From positions 17,766,544 through 17,830,543 of the forward strand of contig NC_044507.1 in the NCBI RefSeq assembly GCF_902362185.1: a stretch of 64,000 nt of DNA, given 5' to 3'. The position numbers and the translations under genes are program-made. This DNA comes from Chanos chanos (taxonomy: Eukaryota > Chordata > Actinopteri > Gonorynchiformes > Chanidae). Positions 51,626 to 63,248 of the stretch are shown in pieces; within the stretch, counting starts at the first letter, position 1, and each line of letters begins with the position of its first letter. The notes under the pieces were generated by a model. That model ran no database searches and was not told the origin of the DNA. It was given only the letters and a program-made list of their open reading frames with translations.

Positions 51626-52630
51626 ATGAAGGTAGACTGGAGAATTTGTGTTGAAAAAGATACATTCTGGACACATACATTCTTTATTAACTACACTGCT
51701 CTTATTTGCTGCAGCATAATTCAGTGAGTGGATATGTTCGAATGGGGCAAATTGTATCAGCAAAACTACACTAGTATACTATCATGTCTTTTCAAGCGGC
51801 CCCGCCCACAGAGAAGTATTCTTTATGATAACAAGCTAATGACAAGAAACGCCCATCCTTACTCGACATCTTGGGCATACACTGACGTATTTTAATTGCC
51901 AAGACCTTGGGCATCAGCTGATAAAATTAAATCACTTAATTGTCGAATCTGGCCTGCCGAGACAGTGCTTGCTAATGTTTTATTGAGTGATGAAACTTAG
52001 ATCGAAATTGATGTTGAAGTGACATTTGCATAATAAAAAAAAAATCGCGTAATTTGGCTCACGAGCTTTTCTCTCTATCTTTACTTCACCCCAAAAAAAT
52101 ATCCGCACATGACGAAACGAACTGATCCCGCAGTAAATGGCAATGAAATGCATCTCTTTGTGACTATGAAAAATGTAGGCTTCTTTGTCAGTCTAGAAAT
52201 CCGAAGTGCCCGCCCTTCATTCAGTTTAAAACAGTGTATAAGGAGCTTATCGAAATCCACCCACTGAAATTGAATTTTAGTTCTCCGTGACAATTTTAAG
52301 GGTAAATATCGGCAGTTGGCCACATTACATGGTGACCGCAAGTAACCTTAAGAAATTGTCGGTATTTGGCATCATCTAAGTTTCAATCATCTTCAGTCAA
52401 AAACAAATACGCGTATTCATACAGGATGCTTTTAGAATAAATAGGCTTGTTGGCCTGATCGGTATAATTTAATATTAGTCGTAAGGTGTTTAATACACAC
52501 ATTTGTTGTTAAAATGACTCGGTCATTGCTTAACCCACTGAAGTGTTTATCAGAAGCCTTGCAAGCGACCGGAGTCAGTTATCATGATTTGGAAAAAGTT
52601 CAAGTCGGCACGTATTCATAGGAGGTTCTT
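51626..52630. other. beta-1/alpha-2 intergenic remainder
   Basis: Unique A/T-rich DNA between the retroposon tail and the alpha-2 promoter. An 86-codon frame on the minus strand (52081-52341) is not recognisable. Nothing else was seen. Confidence 0.45.
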
Positions 52631-52662
52631 GGGTGTGCCTTTTTGAAGTTGGTGTATAAAAA
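52631..52662 (+). promoter_or_regulatory. promoter of alpha-2: CACCC-type box and TATA
   Basis: GGGTGTG (reverse CACCC) at 52631-52637 and TATAAAAA at 52655-52662, 69 bp upstream of the ATG at 52731. Confidence 0.6.
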
Positions 52663-52730
52663 GCGTCTCTTTGTTTCAAGCTTACCACTTAAGCGCCACT
52701 TGAAAACACTTTAACAGGAAAGGAGCCATC

Positions 52731-52874
52731 ATGAGCCTCTCAGCCAAGGACAAAGCCACCGTTAGAGCCTTCTGGGAGAAGATCGCCGGAAAGGCCGACG
52801 ACATCGGTTCTGACGCTCTCGCTAGGTAGCTGAACTTGATTGTGCTCTGTTTGGTTTTCTTTTCTTCTGAGCAC

Positions 52875-52923
<49 letters not shown>

Positions 52924-53525
52924 AATATTATTATTATTTCTCTAATCATCCACCTTGTTGCCATACAGAATGCTGACAGTCTATCCGCAAACCAAGACCT
53001 ACTTCTCCCACTGGAAAGACTTGAGCTCCGGCTCTGCTCCGGTGAGGAAGCACGGGAAGGTTGTCATGGATGGTGTTGCTGATGCTGTCAGCAAAATCGA
53101 CGATCTGAAGAGTGGATTGCTGAGTCTCAGCGAGCTGCATGCATTCCAGCTGCGCGTGGATCCCGCTAACTTCAAGGCAAGTGAAAAATAAAACTGTGGT
53201 CAAAAATCATTATCTTTACCGTATTCTGTTACAATAACAATTACGATAATGTTAGAGTTTTGCAGACATACTTTTAATCACCTAATATGTGATTATGCAG
53301 TACATGATCATTGTTATCCAATGTAGAATTAGATGTAGCTATAATGACAATGGCTATAATAATCTTATGATAATAAATATCGTTCTTTTCTCTTAGATCT
53401 TGTCCCACTGCCTCCTGGTGGTTCTGGCCACCCAATTTCCTGGTGATTTTACCCCCGAGGTCCACATTTCTATGGACAAGTTCCTCGCTGCTTTGTCTCT
53501 GGCTCTGGCCGAGAAATACCGTTAA
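52731..53525 (+). CDS. hemoglobin subunit alpha 2 (embryonic-type)
   Basis: Exons 52731-52825, 52969-53176 and 53397-53525 (95/208/129 nt), 143 aa including Met. [18 protein letters not shown] and [20 protein letters not shown] resemble the zebrafish embryonic alpha (hbae type) more than adult alpha. Distal and proximal histidines (RKHGKV, LSELHAF) and the C-terminal KYR are intact. The second intron begins AAG|GCAAGT, a GC-AG intron; no GT donor is available at the conserved position. Intron 1 contains (ATT)n at 52876-52939. AATAAA at 53579-53584. It pairs head-to-head with beta-1 and tail-to-tail with beta-2. Confidence 0.95.
52876..52939. repeat. (ATT)n in alpha-2 intron 1
   Basis: About 15 ATT units followed by an inverted AATAAT, ending 30 nt before the exon-2 acceptor. 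It fills nearly half of the 143-nt intron, and the inverted end could fold back on the array. Confidence 0.85.
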
Positions 53526-53589
53526 GAGAGCAACTTGGATCCGATGGACAGCAATGTTACATTTACTGTCTAAGATACAATAAATGATC

Positions 53590-55280
53590 TTCAGTGATCT
53601 AAACTTTAAAATGCCTTTGAGTTTTCATTCTAAAAACCATTCTCTTTCATTCTCTTTCTTTCCTTCCCTCTCCCTCTCTCTCTCTTTCTTTCTTCATTCA
53701 TTATTTAAATGATTAATAGATTCATTCATTTTCTCCTTTGAGGAGTACACTTTAGTCTAGATTGACTTTTTGCCGTTTTTGAATACGTTTCTCAAACAAA
53801 CAAGCAAAGAGTCCCGTAAACAAAACTTTTAAGTAAACTGATGAGATAAGCTTCAGAGATAATATACTCTGATGACTGTGAACACTAGGACTGAAGATCA
53901 ATGCAGAAGCACAAGAGTGGAGGAGAGTAAAGCTTCCAAGAGCGCGAACTTCCTCAGTGCTAATTAATGATTTGAGTTTTTTAAGGATCAAATTATGCAT
54001 ACCTGTCATGAAACACCTCTCAATAAATTAATGCACCAGACTGTAAATAACTTAATGCTTGTGTTAAGACAAATAAATGTATTTAAAAAAACAAACAAAA
54101 AAAAACCGTAGACTGTCTGTAAAATAAAAGTTGCATCTGATAGGTGCGTCTAATAGGTGCGTCTGATTTACATTACAAATTGCTTGCGTCACGATGAAAT
54201 TCCATCACTTATCATGTGCATACAAATTTATTTTATAACCGATTGTTAGCATTATTTTTTCACATAAAAATATTTGATGAATATTTTAATTTTTGTTATT
54301 TTATTCATTAAAACTACTATTATATTTCCTACTATAGCTACATGTCGCTATCTTATTTTAGATCTGTTCTGAAATGGTTGTGCACTGTCAACCAATTATT
54401 TTGATATGGTATGATGAAGTGAAAAGCTTAATGAGGCAGCAGGAATTTGGGGACAACCTGTTATTGGACATTACTGTGTTGTGTGACTGGCATTATAACA
54501 ATTTCCAATGTATTGTTGCTCCTGAATAGCTGCATTAAGGCAAAATTGCATGTCTTCAGATCAATACTTACGCATTCTAGATAGACTATGTGTAAATTTA
54601 TTTGCAGCTCAGTTAAAAAATGCCAATTGAACCCATACTTCCAGGAGAAAAATTGAGAAAAAAAAAATTAAATAGAACCGCACACATCTACTTGAACAAA
54701 TTGTTCTGTACGATAAGCCTCAAGGCTAGCACAATTTTGTAAGATTAAAGAATTACCGTGGCAAGTGGAAGAATAAGGAGTGAAAGCCATGGTATTCAAG
54801 AGAGACAAACAGCGTAATCCGGAAACCAAATCAGTCTACAGAGTGACATCATATCATAAAAGTACTGTTTCATAATTCTTTTTCAGCGCAGAAAGGCTCA
54901 TTGTAACTCCTCAGGGTACATTATTGTGCTCCTCAGTGTACTAAACAATAAACAAATACTTTTTGAGAATGGAAATGGAGAAGGCTACGTTGTTAAATTA
55001 AATATTTGTTTGTTTTTTACCTATTCCCGAGAGCGTCTAAAGTAAAAAGCTTTCAAAGCACGTGGAACTGAGCGTGACATGCTATTGTTGACTGACATCA
55101 AGCTACACCTAAGCAGTCTTGCTATTTTGACTTCTGATTGAGCATTTCAGAAGCAGCCTATAAACGTGCTCATACGCTGTACTGTACGGTTTGCGACTGT
55201 ATCGATGTATTTGCGTCTTAAAAGCTTTCAGATATTACAAGTGGAACATACAATAATGACAAAGTAGCCACAGTATGGTT
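53590..55280. other. intergenic between alpha-2 and beta-2 (tail-to-tail), no recognised element
   Basis: A/T-rich sequence with a CT-rich patch at 53640-53700. No coding frame or repeat family was identified. Confidence 0.45.
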
Positions 55281-55287
55281 AAGAGAC

Positions 55288-55293
55288 TTTATT
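55288..55293 (-). terminator. poly(A) signal of beta-2
   Basis: AATAAA on the minus strand, about 90 nt after the stop codon of beta-2 (55384-55382). Confidence 0.6.
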
Positions 55294-55381
55294 TGCTTGA
55301 AATGTCAAGTACAGATTCAGTCTGATGGCACAATAAGGATCATCTGTTGGGTCTTTGCATCTCTCAGAGTAGATGATGTCT

Positions 55382-56106
55382 CTAATGGTATTGTCTTCCA
55401 AGGGAGGAAACCACGACAGCCAGAAACTTCTGGAGCGCAGCCTGGACTTGAGGTGTGAACGCAGAGCCCATTTGAGACGCAACAACAATGGTCAGGCAGT
55501 CAGCCAGCAGCTGCAGATAAAATTAGAAGAGTTTAGACCAATATTATAATAAACGTCAGTTGCATTAAACTGTGAACTTTTCATGAACTGTCTTGTGATT
55601 TGTTTAATTCATTATTTGTGGAAAAATTAACTAAGTAAGTAAAAGTGACTGACCTTGAAGTTGTCGGGATCCACGTGCAGCTTCTCAGAGTGCAGCACGC
55701 TCAACTCGGCATAGGTGGCCTTGATGTCGTCCATGTTCTTAACAGCTTTGTCCAATCCGTGCAGGACCACCGTGCCGTGAGCGGCAACCATGGGGTTTCC
55801 CATGATGGCAGCAGCATTGTACAAATTTCCAAATTTACCGAAATATCTCTGAGTCCAGGGGTACACAACTAGACATCTAAAAGAAAATAACAAGGAAAAG
55901 GAGAATTAGCAAACGATCTCAACCTTACTTATTTGATTCATGCTCATGAAGCCGTGCGATTGTACAAGTTTGAAAAGCAAACAGCCTATTGCTTTATTGG
56001 TCAGTCTGAAATACCTCGCAAGGGCGTTTGAACCCGCAACGTCGTAGTTCAGTTTGGAGAAGATGTCGGCAATGGTAGAACGCTCGAACTCTGTCCACTC
56101 AACCAT
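55382..56106 (-). CDS. hemoglobin subunit beta 2 (embryonic-type)
   Basis: Exons 56106-56015, 55876-55654 and 55510-55382 (92/223/129 nt) encode 147 aa including Met. The segments [55 protein letters not shown] and the [17 protein letters not shown] end closely follow the zebrafish embryonic beta (hbbe1 type). Distal His in AAHGTV and proximal His in VLHSEKLH are present; Ser F9 and His HC3 are conserved. Canonical splice sites and a CCAAT-CACCC-TATA promoter suggest an active gene. With alpha-2 it likely makes an early-stage hemoglobin. Confidence 0.95.
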
Positions 56107-56183
56107 GTTGTCGGTTCTTGAGACTTTGACGTGTCCTAATGAAGAGCTTAGGAATCTTGTACCTCTTTGACGAGGACGTGCCG

Positions 56184-56230
56184 CTTTTAAATATTTACGA
56201 CCACCCCTCCCAAAACTGTGTGATTGGGTG
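56184..56230 (-). promoter_or_regulatory. promoter of beta-2: CCAAT, CACCC-type and TATA boxes
   Basis: Read on the minus strand: CACCCAATCA (56230-56221), GGGAGGGGTGG (56211-56201) and an AT-rich TATA-like AAATATTTAAAAG (56196-56184), about 80 bp before the start codon. The order CCAAT, CACCC-like, TATA is usual for globins. Confidence 0.65.
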
Positions 56231-56579
56231 AAAAGTGTATGGGTTGGTTCCAAATATGTCCCATAGATTTTTCACGAGATAGGAACTTTTCAGAATTTGG
56301 CGTCACATTTGCGCAATTTCACTCGTCGGCAATTCTACAGTGGCCAATTTTTTTAATGAGATTTTAGTATTACCAACGAGATTTTCATAACGAAAAAAGC
56401 AAACAAATAGATGACCCTGTAAAGTTTCTCCAAATGTCCTAATGTATTAATTTTCATTCTCTAGCACTCCATGATAAATACTACAAATTTATGCTGATGC
56501 TTATCATGTGTGCACTTACTTTTATGATGTGCATTTCCTTCCCTTTATGACCGGTACCATGTAGCACTTATTTTGTAAT

Positions 56580-56820
56580 ACTTTACATCTGAAGGTACAC
56601 GATGCCAGTATAGCCTATTATGGGGCTAAAGACGCCCTTATATCTGTCTTTAGCTCACTGTTTTACTTTCCTTCAACAGTTCTCCCGTTTGTATGTGATC
56701 TAAGACTGAACTTAGCGGCGTCACGTGAGCCACAGACAACTGTTTATTTGGGTTGTGTTCTGTCTGTCTTGTAAGCCGCTTTGGATAGAGGCTAAATGAG
56801 TAATTGAAATGGAATGTACA
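56580..56820 (+). repeat. retroposon 3' tail upstream of beta-2
   Basis: Shares block order with 51380-51625: GTACACGATG, ATCTGTCTTTAGCTCA, ACTTTCCTTCAACAG, TGATCTAAGACTGAACTTAG and CGCTTTGGATAGAGGCTAAATGA. Same strand and similar distance (about 0.5 kb) from the neighbouring beta-globin start. Confidence 0.55.
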
Positions 56821-57670
56821 TGTAACAAAAATTAAAGTAGCGTTATGCTCGGTTAAATTTGAATCACAAAATATTTCTATAGTAGGGCCTAGACTCTTTA
56901 AAAATATTGTAGGCTACAACAAGTTAGATCTATCCTCAACTATGTTCATCATCCAAATTTAAGGAGAGCCTGGATGTAACGAAAAATAAATTCGTAAGAC
57001 TGAGCGCACCGTTCAGAATGACCTCAGCGTCTAAAGCATGAGGCTTCACAAATCACAGCAAGACCTTAAATTAGGAAAATGCTTTATTGTATGAAACCAA
57101 GACCGCTACTTGACACTCGCCATCACCAAAGTGTTGGCTATGTTGGAGCAGCAAAGTCTATTGGCGCCCTCTACCGTTCACTGTAGCTCCAGCACAAATT
57201 ACAGTCTTGCGTTTTGAGCGCACACCGTTTTCAGGCATAGCGTTCAATCTACCGGCAGGGGGACATTTGCGACACAGTACATACTAGTACTTTGACCTAT
57301 GCCAAAGGTTACTTGAGAGACAGTAAGTTAGGGCAATGTTTAGTAAACAGATGATTATATTGGGCACCATTTGAATTAAATATCAACATTTAACGAGACT
57401 TAGAATCGTCATAGGCTCTATACCACACTGTGCGCGGTCTCTGGTATGTTTAAATAAATGATAAATGGTCGTTACAGAATAAGTGCTGTTGGATGGATGC
57501 AGCATAATATGACATCACTGGTGTCAATTCGACCTCAGCAGCTGGAAGTTCAGAACCAGGAACGAATTGTATTAAAAAGAGAAAGTTTCGACAGAAGAAG
57601 GAATCGGTCACGTAACACATTTTGTCAAACACACAGTGCTTTTCTATGCAGGCCTAATGCTTTCTATGCA
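56821..57670. other. intergenic, no recognised element
   Basis: Unique sequence within the gap between beta-2 and alpha-3. No gene or repeat assigned. Confidence 0.45.
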
Positions 57671-57780
57671 GTGACCTGTCCAGGGTGTTTCCCTCGCCTC
57701 TCCCCCAATGAGCGCTGGGATGGGCTCCGGCATCCCGTGACCCTAATTGGGATAAGCGGATTGGAAAATTAATGAATGAG
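57671..57780 (-). repeat. common fish interspersed repeat (CCGCTTATCC type), copy 2, inverted
   Basis: The reverse complement carries AATCCGCTTATCCCAATTAG, GAGCCCATCCCAGC, GGGAAACACCCTGGACAGGTC, matching 46930-47046 in the opposite orientation. Confidence 0.65.
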
Positions 57781-58803
57781 CCGCAGACCTAAACTGACTG
57801 GGTAAGATAATGAGATATTTAAGTCACACCCTTTCTAACTATATTTTAACATGGTCAGAGCGTCTGAAATCAAAAACACAGACTAAACAAATCGTTTTCT
57901 GTATTGTTTTTATTTTTGTGATCTGTTAAAGAACTACGTAACACTGTTGTTAAAGTACGCTGGTTTTATTTTTATAATATCGAGGATTTGGTTAGTCTGG
58001 TCGGAACATTCTTAATCGCTGACCTCACTATCAATACAGGATTATGCAATTACCCAGGACAAAATAGTTTAGTTAATCTATGATGCATTGGTATGTGCAT
58101 CTTCATTGTTCCAAATCGCAATGGCATGATGATATATTGTTTTAGGCATCTTAAACAAGCACAACTCAATAAACAATAGGTTGCCTCCATCACAAATAGG
58201 CATAAGGCACAAGAGGGGGGGGGGGGCGGTGTTGGGCACATAAATCAAATAAATGCCAAACCGGATAGTGTTTTGTTGGATGAGATGTGGAGGCAGCAAT
58301 TCAAGTATGATTCCCAGAGGATGACTACAGAGTACAAGTAGTCTATATCCAAATCTAGGATACTACCCTTCTCGGCCAGAGATGGCGCTAGTGTTACACC
58401 AGTTCCTTTACATCGAACGAAACGACCCAACTATGCAAAGAAGCAGGTACGTTAAAGCTTGTCACTGTATAACCAGTCACGGCGTGAAACATGAGATGAC
58501 AGCAAATTCAGTTTTATTAAACAATCACTAAAACAAACATTGAAAACGCATTTCAGACAGACGTAAAATCGCGTCACATTCAAGCAACTCCACACAGGTG
58601 GCTGATAATAGAGTGAAACGCCTTACAGGGAAAACCCGCCGTGCAGCAGTTAATGCCAACGCCGCAAACGCAGCTCATGTGCAGCAAAATACGTCTAAGT
58701 ACCCTGGCATTAAAGTAACATTAAAGCATCAAATCCAGGAACACGGTAAAAATAGATAAAACTCATAAAAAGAAGTTAAGGCCAAGAGGCACTCACGGTA
58801 AAG
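57781..58803. other. intergenic, no recognised element
   Basis: Unique sequence apart from a G run at 58216-58226. The block 58500-58800 has an AATAAA-like motif on the minus strand but no coding signal. Confidence 0.4.
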
Positions 58804-58835
58804 ACTTCGAACATACAATCTTGTATGTTCGAAGT
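58804..58835. repeat. 32-bp perfect palindrome
   Basis: Two 15-bp arms (ACTTCGAACATACAA and its exact inverse) are separated by 2 bp. DNA could extrude a cruciform, or RNA a tight hairpin. No longer inverted repeat surrounds it, so it is not the end of an obvious transposon. Confidence 0.85.
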
Positions 58836-59023
58836 ACCAAAATACACCCCAAATACACTAAGTTTAGCTCCTTTCTGCCACCTGTCACAAAAAGCTAAGG
58901 AGTAGGGGTGACCTGCATGTGCAGCGGGTAAAAATGCAACACTCCCTCCCGACAACGTAAAATACTGCATATGAAGATTATTCCTTGTAAAATAACTATA
59001 TATTAAGTTCCAATTTTAACGGT

Positions 59024-59073
59024 TGAGTCATGTTACTCAGCAGCCTCTGAAACCAGAGATAGCCTATGACTCA
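59024..59073. promoter_or_regulatory. candidate erythroid enhancer core (NF-E2/MARE-like and GATA motifs)
   Basis: Within 50 bp: TGAGTCA (59024-59030), a MARE-like half TTACTCAGCA (59033-59042), AGATAG (WGATAR type, 59057-59062) and TGACTCAG (59067-59074). Clustered NF-E2/MARE sites with GATA sites mark globin control elements in other vertebrates. The place, between the embryonic-type genes and the adult-type alpha-3/beta-3 pair, would suit a local enhancer. Motif evidence only. Confidence 0.35.
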
Positions 59074-59079
59074 GGCAAC

Positions 59080-60229
59080 CCTTGTGGACAACCCAGCACT
59101 AATTTCAAACTTTCAAATCTCAGAAACTCACCACCAGTTATGGGATTTCTGTCTAATATACCTGTCATGTACCTAATATACCTGTACATAGGTTGCTGAC
59201 CAAGAAGGTAATATGTCCTGACCCTCTTTATTGCCACCTATATGGATGTACCATATACGCATATATGGAGCAGTGTGTAGAGCTTTTACAACTTAGAGAG
59301 CAGAAAGAACAGGATAGGTCTGTCTCTGTTCTTACAGGCGTCAGAATCAGTCCACAGATCTAAAACAGGACACATAACAGGCAACTTTGTGACCCTAAGT
59401 CACTGGAGAGGTGCTATAATGCCAAGGTTACCCTCTTGTAGGTTTGCCATAACATGATATTACTTCCTTAATCAAAAAAAAAAATTTCCTCACTCTGTTT
59501 CTGTAGACATTTTGTCTGAAAATTTCTGATAACATACTATGTGCACCCAGAACTACACTGGTATATCATCTGGTAACCAACAGGTATCACAAGCTGATAA
59601 TTAATTAACTCATCCATTCACTTTCATTGTAATGGGTCATGAGGTTTAAATGACACGGTCTTGTCTATTATTGGCAATTGATAGTGGATGAATGTGACTA
59701 AGTATCATGTACAGTAGCAGAGCAATTTTTAGAATCAAACACAGATTGTATTTTAGTTTTGACACTTGCATAAATTAATATGTCTGTAGAACTTATTGAG
59801 GATTTTATAATCTCTGTATGTGTTTTATCTGTTTACACTGACTGCTCCACTGGGTTCTGTAACACTTTCTTAGCATGATGTGGGACAAAGCAGTCCCTTA
59901 ATGTTTAAGATCCACTGTCGTTTTTCACACCAGGAGGTTCTTCTCTGCATATGCATCATTCCTTTGTCCACTGATATCTGTGTCTGTAGAGCCCCTTCGA
60001 TATCTCAAATACCAACTCTGTGTAGCCCTAATTGATTAGATGTATTGTTTACTCTCAGTATAACGACCTTTTGTGTAGCAGTCCTCTCAGAAATAATCCA
60101 TTAAGGAAGTGCACCTTATTGATCTTAAGATTCTGCCATGCTCTGTGGTGCTTTGATTTTCTTTGCCTATTCAAACATTTTCATCAGTGTCCTTTAACTT
60201 ACTTCCAGAAATTGTAATTAATGCCAGAG
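59080..60229. other. intergenic, no recognised element
   Basis: A/T-rich unique DNA; no gene, repeat tail or TIR seen. Confidence 0.45.
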
Positions 60230-60231
60230 TA

Positions 60232-61180
60232 CAGCCTCTCCCCGACTTACAACCGATGCGACTTATGATTATCCGTACTTTTGACCAAAAATTACCGTAT
60301 ACGCTTTAAAAAATAAAGCAAAATATATGTAAATTTAAAAATTACGCTTTGTCGTACGTTGGCCTGTGTAGTATGCCACTGATACAGATGTGATGAAGTT
60401 ACTGATGTGGAGGCGGAGTAACACAATGCGTCCTTAGTCCACTTTATCCCAAACTGCATGTCAAGAGTGTTTTCAATAAATGTTGAGCTCACGCAGTTAA
60501 AGTCAAGTCTCTGGATATTAATTATGTGATCGCGTAGCAATCATATTGATCTTCCATCCCGAAGAGACGTATTATTATTATTTTTATTCTGGTAGTTTTT
60601 CTAACCCTTTTATACTCCCGCAGCTTTCATTCCATTGTAGCGGTAACAGGTCCTTATTCGAAGTAGTGTGCTCGTATACAACTGGTTGATCGGTCTACTC
60701 GTTTTTTTTAATTGCCGTTTTTAATCGCGTATTATCCCATTGAAAATTAATGGGGAAAGTTTTAGGTTCAAATGCTACGACGAGGGGTTGCACACAAGAG
60801 CAGTCGAGAGTTGGATTTAATGGTCTTTTGCTCCGTGAGGGCACCTCGCTGGAGACAGATCGAGTATTTCTACAGTTAAGATTCGATGATGCTAGGGTGC
60901 AATCAGATCCGCATTTTCTCGTGGAAATGCATCTCTAGTTACATATGTCAAGTCTTCCGGTCATATGAAACTATAACAGCAGGTGCTAACGGCTGCTTGC
61001 ATAGGATAGTGACTGTCGATATTCCGGCATTGTGTAGGCCTACATCACAGCATCTCTCTGTTCTCGGTCTCAGCTGCCATACGACCTCTACATGCCATGT
61101 TAACATATCCGACTAACGTCCATTTCGAGATACGACCGGTCGGTCAGAACCGAACTCGGACGTATGTCGGGCAATGGCTG
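60232..61180. mobile_element. TA-flanked TIR transposon (Tc/mariner, pogo/Tigger-like), non-autonomous
   Basis: Starts CAGCCTCTCCCCGACTTAC and ends in an imperfect inverse (GTATGTCGGGCAATGGCTG), with TA on both sides (60230-60231 and 61181-61182). The 949-bp interior has no recognisable transposase; the longest frame is 82 codons. The CCCGACTTACG-like end is reminiscent of pogo/Tigger families. Family placement is uncertain. Confidence 0.6.
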
Positions 61181-61511
61181 TATAGCGTTTCTGAATGTGA
61201 AATGGCCCCGGAGCTCACTAACTACGCTGTTTATTTAATGCGTTAATAAATCTGCCGCTAAGTTTACTCTCATCAAACGTTTATGTTCTCAGCAACAACG
61301 TAGGTATTTTGCTGTCATAATTGCTATCTTAAAATAGTTCGTGTATCTAATAGCAATGAGGACATATCACCTGTGTTTTGTAAATTTGGAATCGTCATTT
61401 TCAGGGTTTTTAAATATATAAATTGATGTTTCAATCTATCCATAAACAGATTAAGAAACAAGAAAGTACAAAAGAATTATCGGGTTGAGTGCATTTTATT
61501 ATGACAGTGTC

Positions 61512-61517
61512 TTTATT
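61512..61517 (-). terminator. poly(A) signal of alpha-3
   Basis: AATAAA on the minus strand 49 nt beyond the stop codon of alpha-3. Confidence 0.6.
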
Positions 61518-61565
61518 GAGACATTTATTTGTTGCACCACAGATCAGTTGACATTAACATGCAGT

Positions 61566-62363
61566 TTAGCGGTACTTGTCAGAAAGAGCATAAGCCAAGT
61601 TCTGGAAGAACTTGTCCACAGACACTTGAACCTCAGGAGTGAAGTCGCCGGGGAAGTACATGGCAATGACCACAATGATGTTGTGTGCCAGGATCTGGTA
61701 GAAGACAGCAAGAACACAGACAGTATTTAAGGAAATTAAATATGTTTTCACTTAATGGTCCCATTCTTTGTCTTAAAACTAGTTTTAACTCGCAGTTCAG
61801 TTACACATTATCTATAAACACGTTCGTATTTCGAAGATTTATGTAGTTTCATCTAAAGTAAGCCAGCTATTGTTAAAAGGGATCCGTAGCTGTGTATTGA
61901 CATCTCTGTTGGCATTGTGTGTTAAGATCTCAAACCGCTTACCTTAAAGTTGGCAGGATCAACTCGCAGCTTGAAAGCATGCAGCTCGCTGAGGGCTCCC
62001 AGACCTCCAATAAGGTCATTCATTTTACCAACAGCATCGCCCACTGCACCCATAATGGTCTTGCCATGCTTCTTCACTGGAGCAGAGCCAGGGCTCAGGT
62101 CTGCCCAGTGGGAGAAGTAGGTCTTGGTCTGAGGGTAGACTGTCAGCATTCTAATGGGGGACATTTTACGAAGATGAGTGTACGACATACTTTAAAAATA
62201 AAAAAGCTGTCCAAAATTGAAGTTTCAGTCAGGATTCAAGTAGGATCATTATAGAGTTCTATTTTTACCTGCCCAGAGCCTCGGCACCGATCTCGTCGGA
62301 CTTGGGGGAGATCTTGTCCCAGAGTGCCTTCACCGTGGACTTGTCCTTGGCGTTGAGACTCAT
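61566..62363 (-). CDS. hemoglobin subunit alpha 3 (adult-type)
   Basis: Exons 62363-62269, 62150-61943 and 61694-61566 (95/208/129 nt) encode 143 aa including Met. [40 protein letters not shown] and [20 protein letters not shown] match adult-type fish alpha chains (hbaa type in zebrafish). Distal and proximal His, Trp A12 and the C-terminal KYR are present. All splice sites are canonical. Transcribed away from beta-3 with 885 bp between the two start codons, the usual fish head-to-head alpha/beta pair. Confidence 0.95.
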
Positions 62364-63248
62364 TGTTGTGTTTTCTTCTTTTCCTTACTTTACACGAAGT
62401 GTTCAGAAAAAGATCCTGGTGGGCACTGAAATGCTGACCATCTTATATATTAACAGACATGGGCACACCCTGGTATCCAGTCCAAACCACACCTCTTAAA
62501 TGCGTGATCGCGGTCTCCACCCAATTAGACCCTCTTGCCAATTTTTATGGCTGGTTTAATTTAGATAAGGAAATACGATCTCTGCTTTTAACTTGTTTTC
62601 AGTTGTTTTAAACCTTTCTAATACGTAAAGTAAACTTAAAGAAAATTTAAATGCATAGCACGTTAGAATATTCCTCAGTAAATGAGATTATGGGGATTTG
62701 TAATAGATTACCAATTTAAGAATCGTACCAAAACAATAACTGGTCCTGTAGGGTATGATTGGTGTAGCCTAAAAACTACTATACTTGTTTTAGTGAGTAA
62801 AGAGCCAATAAACTTTATATTTTTGTAGAGTACCTGTGTGAACACATCGAGGGTCAACCACTTTGATTTGCAAGGGAAAGTTTTTTTGTCAGCGACTTTT
62901 CAAAGTAGACCGTAACTCCGAGTTAAATGTTAAATAAAAGTTCAGATTTAGTCAGTTTGTACTTAGGAAAGGAGCATATTTGAAAAATTAAATGTTTAAG
63001 ACGTTGAAACTGCCTTGGACGCCAAAAAGGTCAGCCAAAGGTTTTTCAGAAAACATATTTTGGCTATAATCCTATCTGCGGTCCGGGGGCATATAACTTC
63101 GGTTTTTTGGAATTAAAACGCCAATCAAAATTGCTCCTCTTTATAAAAGGCGGAGACATCGAATTCAATAAATTGTGGTTCCTTATCTGTCCAGGGTTCT
63201 CACTGGATATCTTCATTAAAGTGACCGAAGAGAGCCTTTATCGTCAAC
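62364..63248. promoter_or_regulatory. shared upstream region of divergent alpha-3/beta-3
   Basis: For alpha-3 (minus strand), a TATA box TATATAAG lies at 62449-62442, with a CACCC-containing stretch (GGGCACACCC on +, 62461-62470) further out. For beta-3 (plus strand), CCAAT lies at 63121-63125 and TATAAAA at 63142-63148. The middle is A/T-rich and unique. The layout suggests two core promoters that may share regulation and give balanced alpha and beta chains. Confidence 0.6.
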
